This document shows positions 22,735-34,300 of a stretch of 64,000 nt of DNA, piece by piece. The translations under genes were made by a program, and so were the position numbers. Position 1 is the first letter of the stretch; every line of letters begins with the position of its first letter. Origin of the DNA: Magicicada septendecula (Eukaryota; Arthropoda; Insecta; Hemiptera; Cicadidae); NCBI GenBank assembly GCA_034769895.1, contig CM068373.1, positions 27,493,120-27,557,119 on the forward strand. Direction: 5' to 3'. Under the pieces are notes generated by a model, which made no database searches, had not been told where the DNA came from, and worked only from the letters and a program-made list of their open reading frames with translations.

Positions 22735-23046
22735 GCTATTTGGTAATGTCCTCCTTAATACAAGATTTTCATGAGATTTCTTGATCTGTGTCTTAATGTT
22801 TTACTGTATTGTTTTACTTTAAATAAACAGCTAACATTAATAAAGAAATTTCGTCAATAACTCCACTCATCATTAAATAAAGAATTTTCATTACTTTTTT
22901 GTACATATTGCACCACAGCTATCAGCCACCCAATTACATGATTGCCAAACAATACCACAGATAATCGGACAATAATCATCACCCACCCCATCCCAGAGAT
23001 AATTCCCAATTTGCGGAATAATCGGCAGTTTATTGAAAAAAATATA
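22110..23046. other. Non-coding stretch with a (GT)n microsatellite
   Basis: No gene recognised. A (GT)15 run occupies 22702-22731. The first ~60 bp are AT-rich with short palindromes. Confidence 0.5.
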
Positions 23047-23095
23047 AAAGTTTTACCTTACAACCTGAACAGGTTTTCACTTTTAAAAAGCTTCT

Positions 23096-23700
23096 TCAGA
23101 GTTTGCCGCTGGTAGCACTGTCCGTCTTGTTGTTGGCGATGGAATCGATTTTCGAAAGATCGAAGTTGTGTGTGTGGGGTGTGATATGTTTGAATAATGC
23201 GTGTGATTTGAATTGTGTCTGTTCATTTAGGATGTCGTTTTTATTTGTTTTCATGTTTTTGTATATTTCCAATTGTTCTGGAGTGTCTAGTTTTCGGCCT
23301 TTTGAGTGTACGTGTAGAATGTTCATGTTATTGTCGATGTTTTTGTATGTGTGGTTTGCTTTAATGAGGTGGTTTGCAAAGATGGATTCTGTAGTGGAGT
23401 GGAGTGCCTTTGTGTGTTCAATGTATCTTTGTTTGAAGCTACGTCCTGTCTGGCCTATGCAGAATTTGTTGCAATCTGAGCAATTTAGTTTGTAAACACC
23501 AGGTAGATTGAATCTGTTTTGTGCTTGTGTGTGTGTTTTGATAGTGTGTGTTCTGTTTTGTTAGTAGTTTTGTAAGTGATTCTGTATCCTGCTTTTCTGA
23601 ATTTGTGGGCTATTTTTTTAGTTTGTTTGTTCATGTATGTTAGTGTTATGAATTTGTTGTTTTCTGTCTTTGTCTGTTGATTGTTTTGTGTAGGAGTTTA
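23096..23700 (-). pseudogene. GIY-YIG nuclease of PLE-A, minus copy
   Basis: Translation on the minus strand gives the family-A GIY-YIG C-terminal domain, including MNILHVHSKGRKLD and IGQTGRSFKQRYIEHT. In the YIG motif the Tyr is replaced by Cys (FCIG). A one-base loss near 23540 puts the linker and nuclease in different frames. The RT part that precedes GIY-YIG in Penelope elements is missing. In an active element the domain would nick target DNA. Confidence 0.75.
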
Positions 23701-23736
23701 TTGACTAAAAAAAATATATAGCAGAATCCAACGGAT

Positions 23737-24362
23737 ACAACAGAACAATAGTCAATAAACTCCTACACAAAACAGTCAACAGACAAAGACAGAAAACAAC
23801 AAATTCATAACACTAACATACATCAACAAACAAACTGAAAAAATTACCCACAAATTCAAAAAAAGCAGGATACAGAATAGCTTACAAAACTACTAACAAA
23901 ACAGAACACACACTATCAAAACACACACACAAAACACAAAACGAATTCGATCTACCTGGTGTTTACAAACTAAATTGCTCAGATTGCAACAAATTCTACA
24001 TAGGCCAGACAGGATGTAGCTTCAATCAAAGATACATTGAACACACAAAGGCACTCCACTCCACTACAGAATCCACCTTTGCAAACCACCTCATTGAAGC
24101 AAACCACACATACAAAAACATCGACAATAACATGAACATTCTACACGTACACACAAAAGGCCGAAAACTAGACACTCTAGAACAATTGGAAATATACAAA
24201 CACACGAAAACAAATAAAAACGACATCCTAAACAAACAGACACAATTCAAATCACCCGCATTATTCGAACATATCACACCCCACATACACAACATCGATC
24301 TTTTGAAAATCGATTCCGTTGCCAACAACAAGACGGACAGCGCTACCAGCGGCAACCTCTGA
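23737..24362 (+). pseudogene. GIY-YIG nuclease of PLE-A, plus copy
   Basis: The coding strand keeps GVYKLNCSDCNKFYIGQTG, with the GVY and YIG halves of the motif at about 23959 and 23998, and ends at TSGNL near 24362. An extra A in an A-run near 23855 shifts the frame before the domain. A conserved Arg of the FKQR motif region is changed (SFNQR follows GCS). It is followed after a few bases by the CTGAAGA terminal block. No RT is present. Confidence 0.75.
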
Positions 24363-24575
24363 AGAAGCTTTATAAAAGAGAAAACCGGTTCAGGTTGTAA
24401 GGTAAAACTTTTACGTTTTTAAACTTAAAAAGTTTTGTGTTCCGAGTCATAGTGTAATAATTATATTTAGTTAAGTATCGGACATGTCATGGACAACGAA
24501 ATCCAAGAAAGAAAAAAAAAATTCTTATATTCTGTTTATTAAAGGAGTGTATTTTAAATTACTGTAATAATTAAC

Positions 24576-25457
24576 TTTTGCCCACTGTCACCGTACTTGT
24601 TTAATTTGTTTATAGAAGATGTTGTAACTCAGATGAAAAGGAGTTCTAGGGGAATTAAAATAAATGGGGAACGGATACACAGTATTCGCTTTGCAGATGA
24701 TATTGTACTGATGGCTGACTCAGAAAAGGATATGACCCGAATGTTAGGTACGTTTAACAAAATTCTTCACGCTTGGAGATTGAGGATAAATGTTAGGAAA
24801 ACTAAAATAATGGTTGTAAGTAAAAAAAGAGAAGACATTAAATCAACCATTATGTTGAACAACACAATATTGGAGCACGTTACTGAATTTTGTTACCTGG
24901 GTAGCATAGTTACAAGTGGGAATAAGTGTCTGGCAGAGATTAAGAGGAGAGTAGCTCTGGCAAAACAAGCATTCCAGAGCAAAAGGAACTTATTAACAAA
25001 CAACCATATTAGTATTGAAACAAGGAAAAAGTTTGTTAAGGTATTTGTATGGAGTGTTTTAACTTACGGGTGTGAATCGTGGACCTTAGGGAAGGTGGAG
25101 AGTGACAGACTTCAGGCAATGGAGATGTGGATTTGGCGGAGGATGACAAAAACTAGTTGGACAGATAGGAAGACGAATGAACAGATCTTAGAGGAAATAA
25201 ATGAGAATAGAACACTGCTTAGGAGTATAGAGGTGAGGAAGATTAAGTTGATAGGGCATGTGATCAGACATAGTGCTTTTTTAACTAACATCTTTGAGGG
25301 CAAAGTAGTGGGGAAGAAGCCCAAAGGAAGACCAAGAACTGCATACTTCCGCAGCACAATGAGTGTCGTGAATAGTGGGTCCTATGGAGAAATGAAGAAT
25401 ATCGCAAGGGATAGAGTGACGTGGCTACAGCGACAAGGCATTGCCTTTAGGAGTTAA
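24576..25457 (+). pseudogene. 5'-truncated LINE reverse transcriptase (FADD)
   Basis: The open frame begins with CPLSPYLFNLFIEDV, the palm region before the active site. RFADDIVLM follows at about 24690, the RT catalytic Asp pair. The C-terminal part (RRMTKTSWTDRKTNE, LIGHVIRH, GRPRTAYF) is typical of insect endonuclease/RT LINEs. The frame is open to the stop at 25457 and is followed by ten A residues, a probable poly(A) tail. The endonuclease and N-terminal RT are missing, so this is a dead-on-arrival copy. The clade (RTE or a Jockey-group relative) cannot be fixed by eye. Confidence 0.85.
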
Positions 25458-25821
25458 AAAAAAAAATTAACTTAATTAAAGTGTGATTATAATCCCAAAT
25501 TAAAAATATAATTTTATCTCACTATACGGAACTAACTTGGAGTAAAAAGGAATTAATAAAAATTTACAATTTTTTGGTATTAGTTAAAACACTGGATCAA
25601 AAATAAAAAATCTGAAAAAGTTATGATTATTATTCCAGCTGTGTGTCAGACTACAGGTAATTTGAATACAAATCTGATTGTTTGGAATTGTTAGGTGTGT
25701 TGTATAATTGCTCTGCAATTCAGGAGCTCAAAGGAGAAAGGGTGAATTTAAAAAAAAAATCATTTTTTTTTTTACAGAATCCTATTTTCTGACATGTTAA
25801 GAACATGGTAATACCACTACC

Positions 25822-26967
25822 ATATATTCGCCCTTAGTATTTTGTAAATAGCACTGAAATATATTGTAATGGGACAAACTGAGGGGGGTCTGTAATTTCC
25901 GTAAATCCATTTTAACCATTTGTAGACAACTTTTGAATTAACTTTTGTATTTGTTCAGAGCGTACTTTTGGTCACCGACTATAGCTCCGTGACAGGTACG
26001 GTAAAGCACTGGAATGTTAATTGTCAGAAGGGTGCGTATTTGTGCGTACGAGTGCATGTGTATGCCGCCTTTTGCGACATAGAAATGACACATGGGAAAG
26101 CAAAAGGAATTCCATGGTCGAATATACGATTGAAACAACCAATCACAGAACGAGTTGAGACTGCGCGGCCAACGCCTAACGCCTGGCGGGTAGGCTACTG
26201 CGCGCACGAGGCAGTCAGTCGTCGCATGGCAGTTCGTCACAATGAATCACACAGTACAGATGTAATATAACACAGCCTCGGAATTTCGGTAGACCGAAGT
26301 GAACTGAGTAGCTAAGGTCTACCGAAATATGTAATAGTGTCAAAGAAGAAAATCAGGAGGACAAGTGGTATCAGTTGAATCTAAATAACATGTAAATGTG
26401 AAACATTAGAACAGTGTTAGTGAACGTAAACTGAAAGCCGGCAGAATCATTTTGGATAACTCGGACAGTTAAGTACCATGAATATGTATATAGTGGCCAA
26501 AAGGGTGGATTATTTAAATTGATGAGCTCAAATAACGGGGGTAAAGAAATCTAAAAAGATAGAGTGAGAGAATGTGTGTATGTATAACAAAGAAAAGGAG
26601 AAAATAAAATGTAAAAGTACTGGGGTAGAAGTAGGGTTTATTATAATAAAATACTATGTAATAAAATTAAAGGTAAAGAACGCAAATAGAGAAAGAGGGC
26701 ATGTTGAAGTTATTTTAATAAACAAAGTTGTTCAAATGTGGCAAATGTTTATTACGTAACGAAACCCAATAACCACTCTTACAGGTCACGAGTTCGCGTA
26801 TAGGACCCTGGATCCCTATGAAGGTAAGAATTTTGGAAATTGATGGTATTTGAATATATTATACATCAAAATTGTATTAATTACAAAGTGTAGAGTCACA
26901 GTATGGACTGCATAAAACTAGCTGACAGCATAGTGCTGTAATATTGGAGGAGTAAGGGCGAATATAT
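25822..26967. mobile_element. Non-coding unit with 15-bp terminal inverted repeats
   Basis: ATATATTCGCCCTTA at 25822-25836 is perfectly inverted at 26953-26967, and a weaker AGCACT block is also inverted just inside. The interior is non-coding. It includes a GC-richer stretch with a CCAAT box near 26138 and a 13-bp hairpin at 26283-26328. It could be a MITE or DNA-transposon derivative. A GAGGGGGGTCTGTAA motif near 25882 alternatively suggests an LTR start, so the class is open. Confidence 0.45.
26283..26328. repeat. 13-bp perfect hairpin
   Basis: ATTTCGGTAGACC (26283-26295) and GGTCTACCGAAAT (26316-26328) are perfect inverse copies with a 20-base loop. Role unknown. Confidence 0.7.
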
Positions 26968-27357
26968 TTAATATTATTTTTTTATTTTACTTGTAATTAA
27001 TTATTTAAAAATAAAAGTGTAAACTAATCAGAATCTATGTTTTTTAATACTGAAAAATATATTTGCCCTTTCTATCCTGAGAGTATTCACAAACTTTAAA
27101 CCCGATTTCCCAACACCATGATTTTCATAACCCTTTCATGACCCTTTCTACTCCCAGCTCCTGAATTGTTACTTTACTAAAAAAAAAAAGGAATTACTGT
27201 ATAGGGAGTTCCTAATTTTTCTGATAATTGAAAAACTATCTAATATCAAAATCTATCCAATAATAAATGTACTTTGCCAAGTTCTGCAGCTCATTGATCA
27301 TACTAGTACTTATAATATTCATGTTTAATCTGATATCCAAGTCAGTTAATCAAATTA
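26968..27357. other. AT-rich spacer
   Basis: Nothing recognised. Confidence 0.5.
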
Positions 27358-27537
27358 ATAAATTAATTTACCTTCAATAATCCACCGTGTGACTTCTTAT
27401 AAATCTCTTCTACTCACGTTTCAGAGACTATGCTCCATCTTCAGATAGTAAAATAAAAAATAAAACTATGTCACTCTTACGAGATCGTTAAGTTTGAACT
27501 TGAACGGTTAGCAGAATCTAACGGTTATGACAGAACA

Positions 27538-28158
27538 ATGGTCAATAAACTCCTACACAAAACACAAAACAAACAACAGACAAAGACAGAAAACAACAAA
27601 TTCATAACACTAACATACATCAACAAACAAACAGAAAAAATTGCCCACAAATTCAAAAAAGCAGGATATAGAATCGCTTACAAAACTACTAACAAAACAG
27701 AACACACACTATCAAAACGCATGCCCAAAGCTCAAAACAAATTCGATCTACCCGGTGTATATAAGCTAAATTGTTCAAATTGCAATAAATTCTACATAGG
27801 CCAGACAGGACGTAGCTTCAAACAGAGATACATTGAACACACAAAGGCACTCCACTCCACTACAGAATCCACCTTTGCAAACCACCTCATAGAAGCAAAC
27901 CACACATACAAAAACATCGACAATAACATGAACATTCTACACGTACACACAAAAGGCCGAAAACTAGACACTCTAGAACAATTAGAAATATACAAACACA
28001 CAAAAACAAATAAAAACGACATCCTAAACGAACAGACACAATTCAAATCGCACGCATTATTCGAACACATCTCACCACACACACACAGCTTCGATCTTTC
28101 AAAAAACTATCTCGTCACCAACAACAAGACGAACAGCGCTACTAACGACAGCCTCTGA
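27538..28158 (+). CDS. GIY-YIG endonuclease domain of PLE-A (uninterrupted)
   Basis: The 206-residue frame is the best family-A copy in the window. A basic linker (residues about 1-70, KFKKAGYRIAYKTTNKTEH) precedes GVYKLNCSNCNKFYIGQTG, with the GVY and YIG motif halves near residues 75-95. Downstream are the conserved Arg and His of FKQRYIEHT and a Glu in the LEQLEIY block. The protein ends in NDSL just before the CTGATGA terminal block. In Penelope elements this domain is C-terminal to an RT, which is absent here. The M at 27538 is the first available and may not be a true start. Whether it can act in trans is unknown. Confidence 0.75.
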   Translation: MVNKLLHKTQNKQQTKTENNKFITLTYINKQTEKIAHKFKKAGYRIAYKTTNKTEHTLSKRMPKAQNKFDLPGVYKLNCSNCNKFYIGQTGRSFKQRYIEHTKALHSTTESTFANHLIEANHTYKNIDNNMNILHVHTKGRKLDTLEQLEIYKHTKTNKNDILNEQTQFKSHALFEHISPHTHSFDLSKNYLVTNNKTNSATNDSL

Positions 28159-28361
28159 TGAAGCCTTCTATAGGTGAAAGCCAGTTTAGGCTGTAAGGTA
28201 AAACTTTACGTTTTTACTTATAAAAAACTTTGTGTTCCGAGTCGTCAATATTATAGTGACATTTAGTTAAGTAACGGACACGTCATGGACAACGAAATCC
28301 AAACATTTTATTAATTAACGATCTCGTAAGAGTGACATAGTTTTATTTTTTATTTTACTAT

Positions 28362-28403
28362 CTGAAGATGGAGCATAGCCTCTGAAACGCGTAATAGAAA
28401 AGT
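28362..28403 (+). ncRNA. Hammerhead-like motif in the 28.4-kb arm
   Basis: CTGAAGA (28372-28378) and GAAA (28384-28387) are separated by a pairable stem II. A tiny stem III (ACGCGT) ends in the triplet GTA (28391-28393). The flanks 28363-28371 and 28394-28402 form a helix of 4 bp, an A-A mismatch, three further base pairs and a terminal G-U wobble. This matches the type I hammerhead layout except for one extra U after CTGAAGA. Hammerhead motifs are known from Penelope-like elements. Activity is inferred only. Confidence 0.5.
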
Positions 28404-28494
28404 TTTATAAGAAGTCACACAGTGGATTATCGAAAGTAAATTAATTTACTCGTACTTATAGTTCTTACTTGAATGAATACACATTTATACTTAC

Positions 28495-28784
28495 TTTTAC
28501 CATGGGCTGTAGCCAGGGAACATCATACCAAGGCCTACCATCTACTGACCCTTTGGCCTGGAGCATTGCCACACGCCTTTCTAACTCCTCTAAAGTAATT
28601 AATTTTCTTGGTTTACTACCAGCTGATGTTCCCGCTTTCTGATTTTTGGCCTTAATCAATGGTAAATTTTTTGTTTTAGGAGGTTTTTTATCAGCATTGT
28701 TGTAACGAGGCTTGACATTCATGTTTTTTTTAGCCTTGCGTACAGTGAACTCTGCTTGTAGATTTTCACATGTTTCCGACCATT
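28495..28784 (-). CDS. Candidate host exon, Lys-rich protein
   Basis: On the minus strand the frame is open between a 3' splice site (TTTTTATAG, ending 28785) and a 5' splice site (AAA|GTAAGTAT, donor at 28494). The ~96 residues include a basic Lys/Asn-rich part, then ITLEELERRVAMLQAKG and RPWYDVPWLQP. The last part looks conserved-protein-like (Trp/Pro rich), but I cannot name the family. The upstream intron would be phase 1, matching the phase-1 donor of the 50.18-kb exon. A decayed copy lies at about 29.82-29.97 kb. No transposon motif is seen. Confidence 0.4.
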
Positions 28785-28879
28785 CTATAAAAATGCAAAG
28801 TATAGCGTCAACATTCAAAGTCACAACATTAAATTAACTAAACCTTAATTTAACAGTTTGTGAACTAAGAAATTTCAAG

Positions 28880-29485
28880 ACTTGTCACCGATTGACGTGG
28901 TGACAAAATTTTCATAGAGTGCCAATATGGGATCACTTCTAATGAAGGTCATTTTCGCTGTCGCGTAATGTTTATTAGTGTTCTTAGTTCTTGAAATTGC
29001 CAACAGCTCAACTGAACCGAACTTAAAGTATGAAGAAATTTTACAAGAAAATTTCCAGTTGCTATGTGTGAAGACCCACCATGCTTCAAAGTTTTTCATT
29101 CGAAATAAAAAAATGATACAAACTAATATTAGTGGTACATTTTCTTATGTTTTGTGTTTTAACAGTAAAATGTACTACTTCTAGGCTACTTAAAGTAATT
29201 TTGTTAAGTATGCTATAACAGTTTTGACTTTTTTAAATGAAAATTGTGTACAAAAAAGCAAAGTTTAATTGAAAGTGTTTATATAAAACAATAAAATTGT
29301 ATATTTCATTATGAAGAGGAAGGTCCAACATATAAAATAACGTAAGTGCCATTTTTCTATGTTATATTATAGTTTCACAGAATTTGTTGAAAAACATTAA
29401 AAATGGCCAGCACCCTATAGAAGTATTCTGCACAGCAGCTGGCACTCTAGAAGTTTTGTGCTGAAACATCTACCACCTAAACTGT
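28880..29485. other. Insertion splitting one copy of a local duplication
   Basis: In the duplicate (29.82-30.17 kb) the sequences on either side of this ~600-bp block are contiguous, so the block was probably inserted here. No terminal repeats, ORFs or known family were recognised in it. Confidence 0.4.
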
Positions 29486-29814
29486 TAAATTTCAGGTCTA
29501 AAATATTGTCAATGCCAATTTCCATTTAGTTAATGATTTCATTGATTTATCAGTAATTTTCCATTTGTAATTAACATTATCCTTACATTAGATATGTCCA
29601 TACACTAGGTACTATGCAGTCATGTACATAGTTTTGGAATAGTTTCTGTAGTTTTGGAGTAGTTTCTAATCTGCATCACAAACCTGATTTTCTAATGCAG
29701 TGAAGCACTATTCTTTTTTTATACAGATGTTGGTTGGCTTAATTTTTTTTTAGTTTTATATCAGGTTCTTTATCAGCATGTCACTTTGGCTGTTTATAAG
29801 CATTTTTGTAACAA

Positions 29815-30175
29815 GGCTTGATATATATGGGTTTTTTAGCCTTGCGTACAGCCAACTGTGTTTATCCCCATTCTATAAAAATGCAAAGTATTTTATTAAC
29901 TTTTACATTAACATACATTAAATTATGTAAATCTTACTTTTAACAGTTTGTGAACTAGGAAATTTTAAATTTCTCGTCTAAAATTCTGTCAACCATTAAT
30001 TTGCATTTAATCACTGATTTCATTGATGTATCAGCAAGTGTCCATTTGTAATTAACATTATCCTTACATCGGACATGTTCATATATTACTATGCAATCAT
30101 GAACATAGTTTTAGAATAGTTTCTGCAGTTTTGGAATAGTTTTTAATCGACATCACAAATGATCTAAAATTGCTG
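29815..30175 (-). repeat. Decayed tandem duplicate of the 28.7-29.7 kb segment
   Basis: This stretch matches 28700-28880 and then 29485-29705. Shared blocks include agccttgcgtacag, ccattctataaaaatgca (the splice-acceptor region), acagtttgtgaact and taattaacattatcctta. The exon part is heavily eroded and has no long frame. Confidence 0.6.
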
Positions 30176-31320
30176 CAACCTTGAAAACTCTCGCCCATAA
30201 AGATTTTTATGGAAGTGGTCCAAAGCTCTGAGGATAGCCAGCAATTCTCTCTTTGTAATGCAATAATTTCTGTCTGATTTTCAAAGCCTCTTGATGTAAC
30301 AAGCTATTACTCATTCTTCACCAAATTGCACTAAAGACAAAACTGCTCCTAGACCAGTGTTGCTTGCATCTGTGTCTAGATGTAATTCCATTCAGAAGCC
30401 GTGAAGCAAGAATTGGTTGTGAAGATAACGCAATTTTTAAAGTTCTGAATGATTGGTCACACCCTTTCAACCACTGGAAGGTTCAGTTATTTTCTGTTAG
30501 CTCATGTATGTAGTGGTTTATGGAACTGTAGCGAAGGTTTTACAAAAGGTCTGTAATATGAGCATAACCCCAGGTAACTACGAACGTCATGTTTAATCTT
30601 CGGAGCTGGCCATCTACTTTATTGGGATTCATACTAACCCGCTGCCAAGAGCAGATGGCCCAGATACTGTACTTCCTTCTGGAATAGAGAACACTTCTTC
30701 TGGCTCAGCTTCAGTTGGGCACTATGAATTCTAATTGTAACCTCCCTAAGGTCCAACTAGGGACCATTTTCCAAAGAATTTTAAAAGTCCTTCCAATGAT
30801 GATGAAGATGATGATGATAACTATGACATTGTCTACATAAATAAGGCAACTTTTCAGTGTCTGGACTCGAACGACCAGATCCATCAATCTTTCAAATGGA
30901 TCCGGGATGGGATGCAACTGGGATGTTATAGGCCTATTCCTTATATTGATGTAATGTTATACATAAGAGGCTCTTCCCAATGACTGGCACCAAACTGCAA
31001 AAGCATCTTTAAATTCACGTAAAAACAGGCTGAGTTCTTTTACCTCACCACTTGAGAGATCATCAGCACATCTAGTCAATATTTCCTGATGTTCCTCTGG
31101 TAATTTTGAATTGTCTTAAGCACTGGATCTTCCGTTGTGATCTTTGTTAAGTCCTTCTGACTACCCAGGCCATAAGAGACATTTTACCTATGTGCCTATT
31201 GCTTTGTAAAATGACAGCCTGGTCCAAAATATTTGTCTCCCTAATAGGTACATTTTCAGTTTCCAGTATGCTGACTACCTGGGATTTGAATATAGAACAC
31301 TGGTTCCATCTAGTATCTAC
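30176..31320 (-). pseudogene. Degenerate Gypsy pol: linker, RT and RNase H
   Basis: Reading the minus strand from 31320 downward, the order is: a pre-RT linker segment (EEHQEIL and SLFLREFKDAFA, about 31120-31030); an RT segment PDPFERLMDLV with CLIYVDNV near 30840; QKKCSLFQKEVQYLGHL near 30690; SYLGLCSYYRPF near 30560; and RNase H-like DTDASNTGLGAVL and YGREF segments to about 30200. The frame shifts repeatedly and stops are frequent. A trinucleotide expansion (gatgatgatg) interrupts the RT near 30800. The catalytic YVDD reads YVDN. Gag, protease and integrase are not found. Confidence 0.8.
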
Positions 31321-34300
31321 CTTATGGGTAAATTATTGGAATTGGCAATGAATTAATGAATTATGTTTGCCGTGCCCCACAATCTTGGAGCGCCAATAAT
31401 TTATAATATTATTTAAAGTAATTCTTATTTATACTGCCTCACATTCTTTGGGCGGCAATAATATACGGTTGATTTGGGTGATAATATGCAAATTATTATC
31501 ATAAATTAATATTTGTAATTGCTTAATTGTTAATGATGTAAGGGTTAATGAGTAGGCCCTTCATCAGCTAATTACCACCACGTAATTTAGGTACAAATCT
31601 ACTAATTTACTTAGGTTGCTTCTTTAATATTAAATTATAATAGTGATGTGACTCGTGAATAACACAGGGTTTATTGAGAATGATGAACGCATTATTGATT
31701 GATTGCTTAGGTACTAATTTATTATATGTTAAACATTTTGTATTCAATAACAAACATATAAATATCTTCCTGGTACCTGTAAATACATACAACATATATC
31801 AAAACATAAATTCCTCCTTAATTGTTTCCTGTAAATACATACAACATATAAAATGCATACAATAAATCAAATATTATTATTCTACCTAATGCGTTCATTC
31901 ACCCAGATGGATGGCTTTAATAGAACATAAATATATATACTGAATGCAACCTTCTTTTACTAACTTTTCTCATATTTTCTCAGGGTTAGATTCTTGGAAA
32001 GAGACAGGACAGTAATTAATTATGTTAACAAGATCATAAAGAGTTACTTGATTTAGCTAATCCGTTAATCCATCAGCGCTATCTCCTGGTGATGATGATC
32101 GTTGGGGATGTTGCTCCATTGAATTCGATGGTGATGATCACTCTCACTTGTCACTCACTTGCGTCGCTAACAGAATAGTATTTTGTGTTATTCTATGTTC
32201 ACACGCTCAAAATTGTCTCCGCGCATATCCATGTTTGATTAAATGTTCTGTATGTTCTTTGTATGACTACGCAAAGGTATTATTGTGTGGCTAGTTAATA
32301 TTTCCTTTAAATAAAAGTGTCTTGGTTATAGTGATTTATAGATATGATTACAACGTTAACGCACATTGTGAATTACTGTTCGCTGTAGCCTACTGTTTTC
32401 TAATATATAAGCGATTATGTATTCTTAGTTAAAGCAAGTTCTGTTCCCAATCGCGTACTTTGAGAATTCACGGTAGTTGATATGCCGATGCACTTCGAAA
32501 TTCGCGTGAATGTTCTTAGTAGAAATACGGCACTTAGTAAACTTGCGAGATTGTTTATAACATCATTAGTCCGGTTGAATATAAGACTCGCGAACTCTTC
32601 GAGAGTTATTATAAGACTTTCAACGTTATTATTTCACTGCCGAAAATTGTAACGTGACTTCCGAAATTTATTATAAGACTGCTGAAATTTATAATAAGAC
32701 TCTGAAATTTATAATAAGACTGACTCGACCCGCGTTCGACCTTTACTTTTTATTAACATCTCCCTACTAGAAAATTTGTCTCTGGCTTGTCCACGCCTAA
32801 GATTACCATGATAGGCTGAAACTCTACCCTCTCTCGAAGTCGTTTCCTTCCATCTCGAAGTCTTCCAGTCTTCTACCCTCTGATTCGTTCTTCTGTTAGT
32901 TGGTATGGAAACGGGCCTCTTTTCCGCTCTCTCTCGTGAAATACTTCGTCCTGATAGGTAGCTAGAGATGTCCTTTGAGTCATCTTGTCCAGGCGTCACT
33001 CTCGTTCTGGGAAATGCAAGCTATTCCCCGCGTGTCAATCAACTCATTGTTCGAGTCTCCAGCAAGGGTTTACTCTTAATGTCCCGGTTATTGTTCGTTA
33101 CTGAAACTCTGTGTCATGGCAATTAACAGTTTTCCAACAAGTGTCAACGGTTGTAACCTCCACGCTTTCTCGTCGTAAATTGTAGCTTGTCACTTAGGCG
33201 TATATCCCGCTGTGACTTGGCGCTGGTTCTCTTCATAGTTTGTTGTTTGGATCTTTTCTAAAGACTGCAGTATGTCCTGAACCCTTTGTCTCTCGTCTCG
33301 TTTTTTGTAAAGTGACCTCGTTCCTTAGCTGCACCCTCAACACACGCTCACTTCAATTCTGCGTAAACGTCCGGCCAAGCCAAGTACATTGTTCAAATAG
33401 TTACGGTGTCATAATTATCCGTTGGCACGCTCCTGTCAACTTAAGTGTCACTTCTTATTGTTGCCTCGTACTGAACGCGCGTCTATTGTATGATAGGGCG
33501 TTAGCTGTCACCTACCCCAATTACTTTGTTTTATGGCTCTGTTCTTAGAGTCACTGCCACCGTAGCATGAGAACAACTGGTCAAGTATGAAAATTAAATT
33601 TTTAATTTTTGACTGCTATAACCTAGACTCTACCATGATGGTTTTTTTGGAGTTTAGCAGGATAGTTGGCCCCACAATTTATCCACCCAATCAATTTTTT
33701 GAAGTATTTGTTAGAGAGACTATTATTTCTTCTTTCCTGATTCTCAAGACATTGTTTTGAAGTTGAAAATAAAACCATATGCATTCATAATGCCAAAATC
33801 CTGACACTACAAAGCTCCTGTTATTTTTCTGAAGTGTCGAAAATGTGTATTGTCTAGGGGCTTTGTTCCTCAAGTTAGTCAGCACTGACCCACTGAATTC
33901 TGGATTTTGAATGCACATAAACATACGGCATGGCGTGCTATGACACCAATCAACAAATGTTACTTTCGACGGTTGTGGGCCCTTTTGGTCACGTTAAAAG
34001 GCTCAGATGCAATTACAATATTAAAAATACACAACCTTACAATGTTTTCTCTTAAGTATGGTAATGTGTAATGATAATTGGTTGGTAGAAGTGTTGTACA
34101 AGTGGTTTAAAAGTCGTACATAAATATGAGGTTAGTTCTATAGTTTAACAAATTTTCCGTGTCTTAATATTACGGTTTAATCTTTGGAAGAGAATAAAAG
34201 TGATTCAGTGGTATTCAACATATTTTGAGAAATATTCAAAGTGCGTTTATTTTTGGAAGTTGAAATAATTTAATTGATACTTAACAGCGTTGTAGTACAT

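Larger units (their letters stand above)
23047..24507. repeat. PLE family A palindrome: two GIY-YIG halves tail-out
   Basis: The left arm (about 23047-23705) is an inverted copy of the right arm (about 23737-24416), separated by ~30 bp of A-rich sequence. Each arm runs from GIY-YIG coding sequence outward to the PLE terminus. The right arm continues to the distal terminal block at 24507. Together they make a palindrome of about 1.35 kb. PLEs are known to sit next to inverted partial copies of themselves, and this fits. Confidence 0.8.
27358..28445. mobile_element. Inverted-repeat cassette enclosing PLE-A
   Basis: About 130 bp at 27358-27497 recurs inverted at 28315-28445, including gagtgacatagttttatt and the CTGAAGATGG...CTGAAACG block. 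Between the arms sits a PLE-A segment (about 27506-28303). The arms are not PLE-A termini; they resemble termini of another Penelope-type element. The cassette is therefore either a composite foldback or a nested insertion. Confidence 0.65.

Noticed and set aside
23103..23495. 130-residue plus-strand ORF
   Set aside because: Shadow of the minus-strand GIY-YIG frame; similar shadows occur at 24026-24355 and 27792-28082.
25938..26270. Two overlapping 100-residue ORFs on opposite strands
   Set aside because: They sit in a GC-richer promoter-like patch of a non-coding repeat; no domain is visible.
32709..33548. ORFs of ~100 residues on both strands
   Set aside because: Composition effect of a less AT-rich patch; no recognised motif and no conservation evidence in the window.
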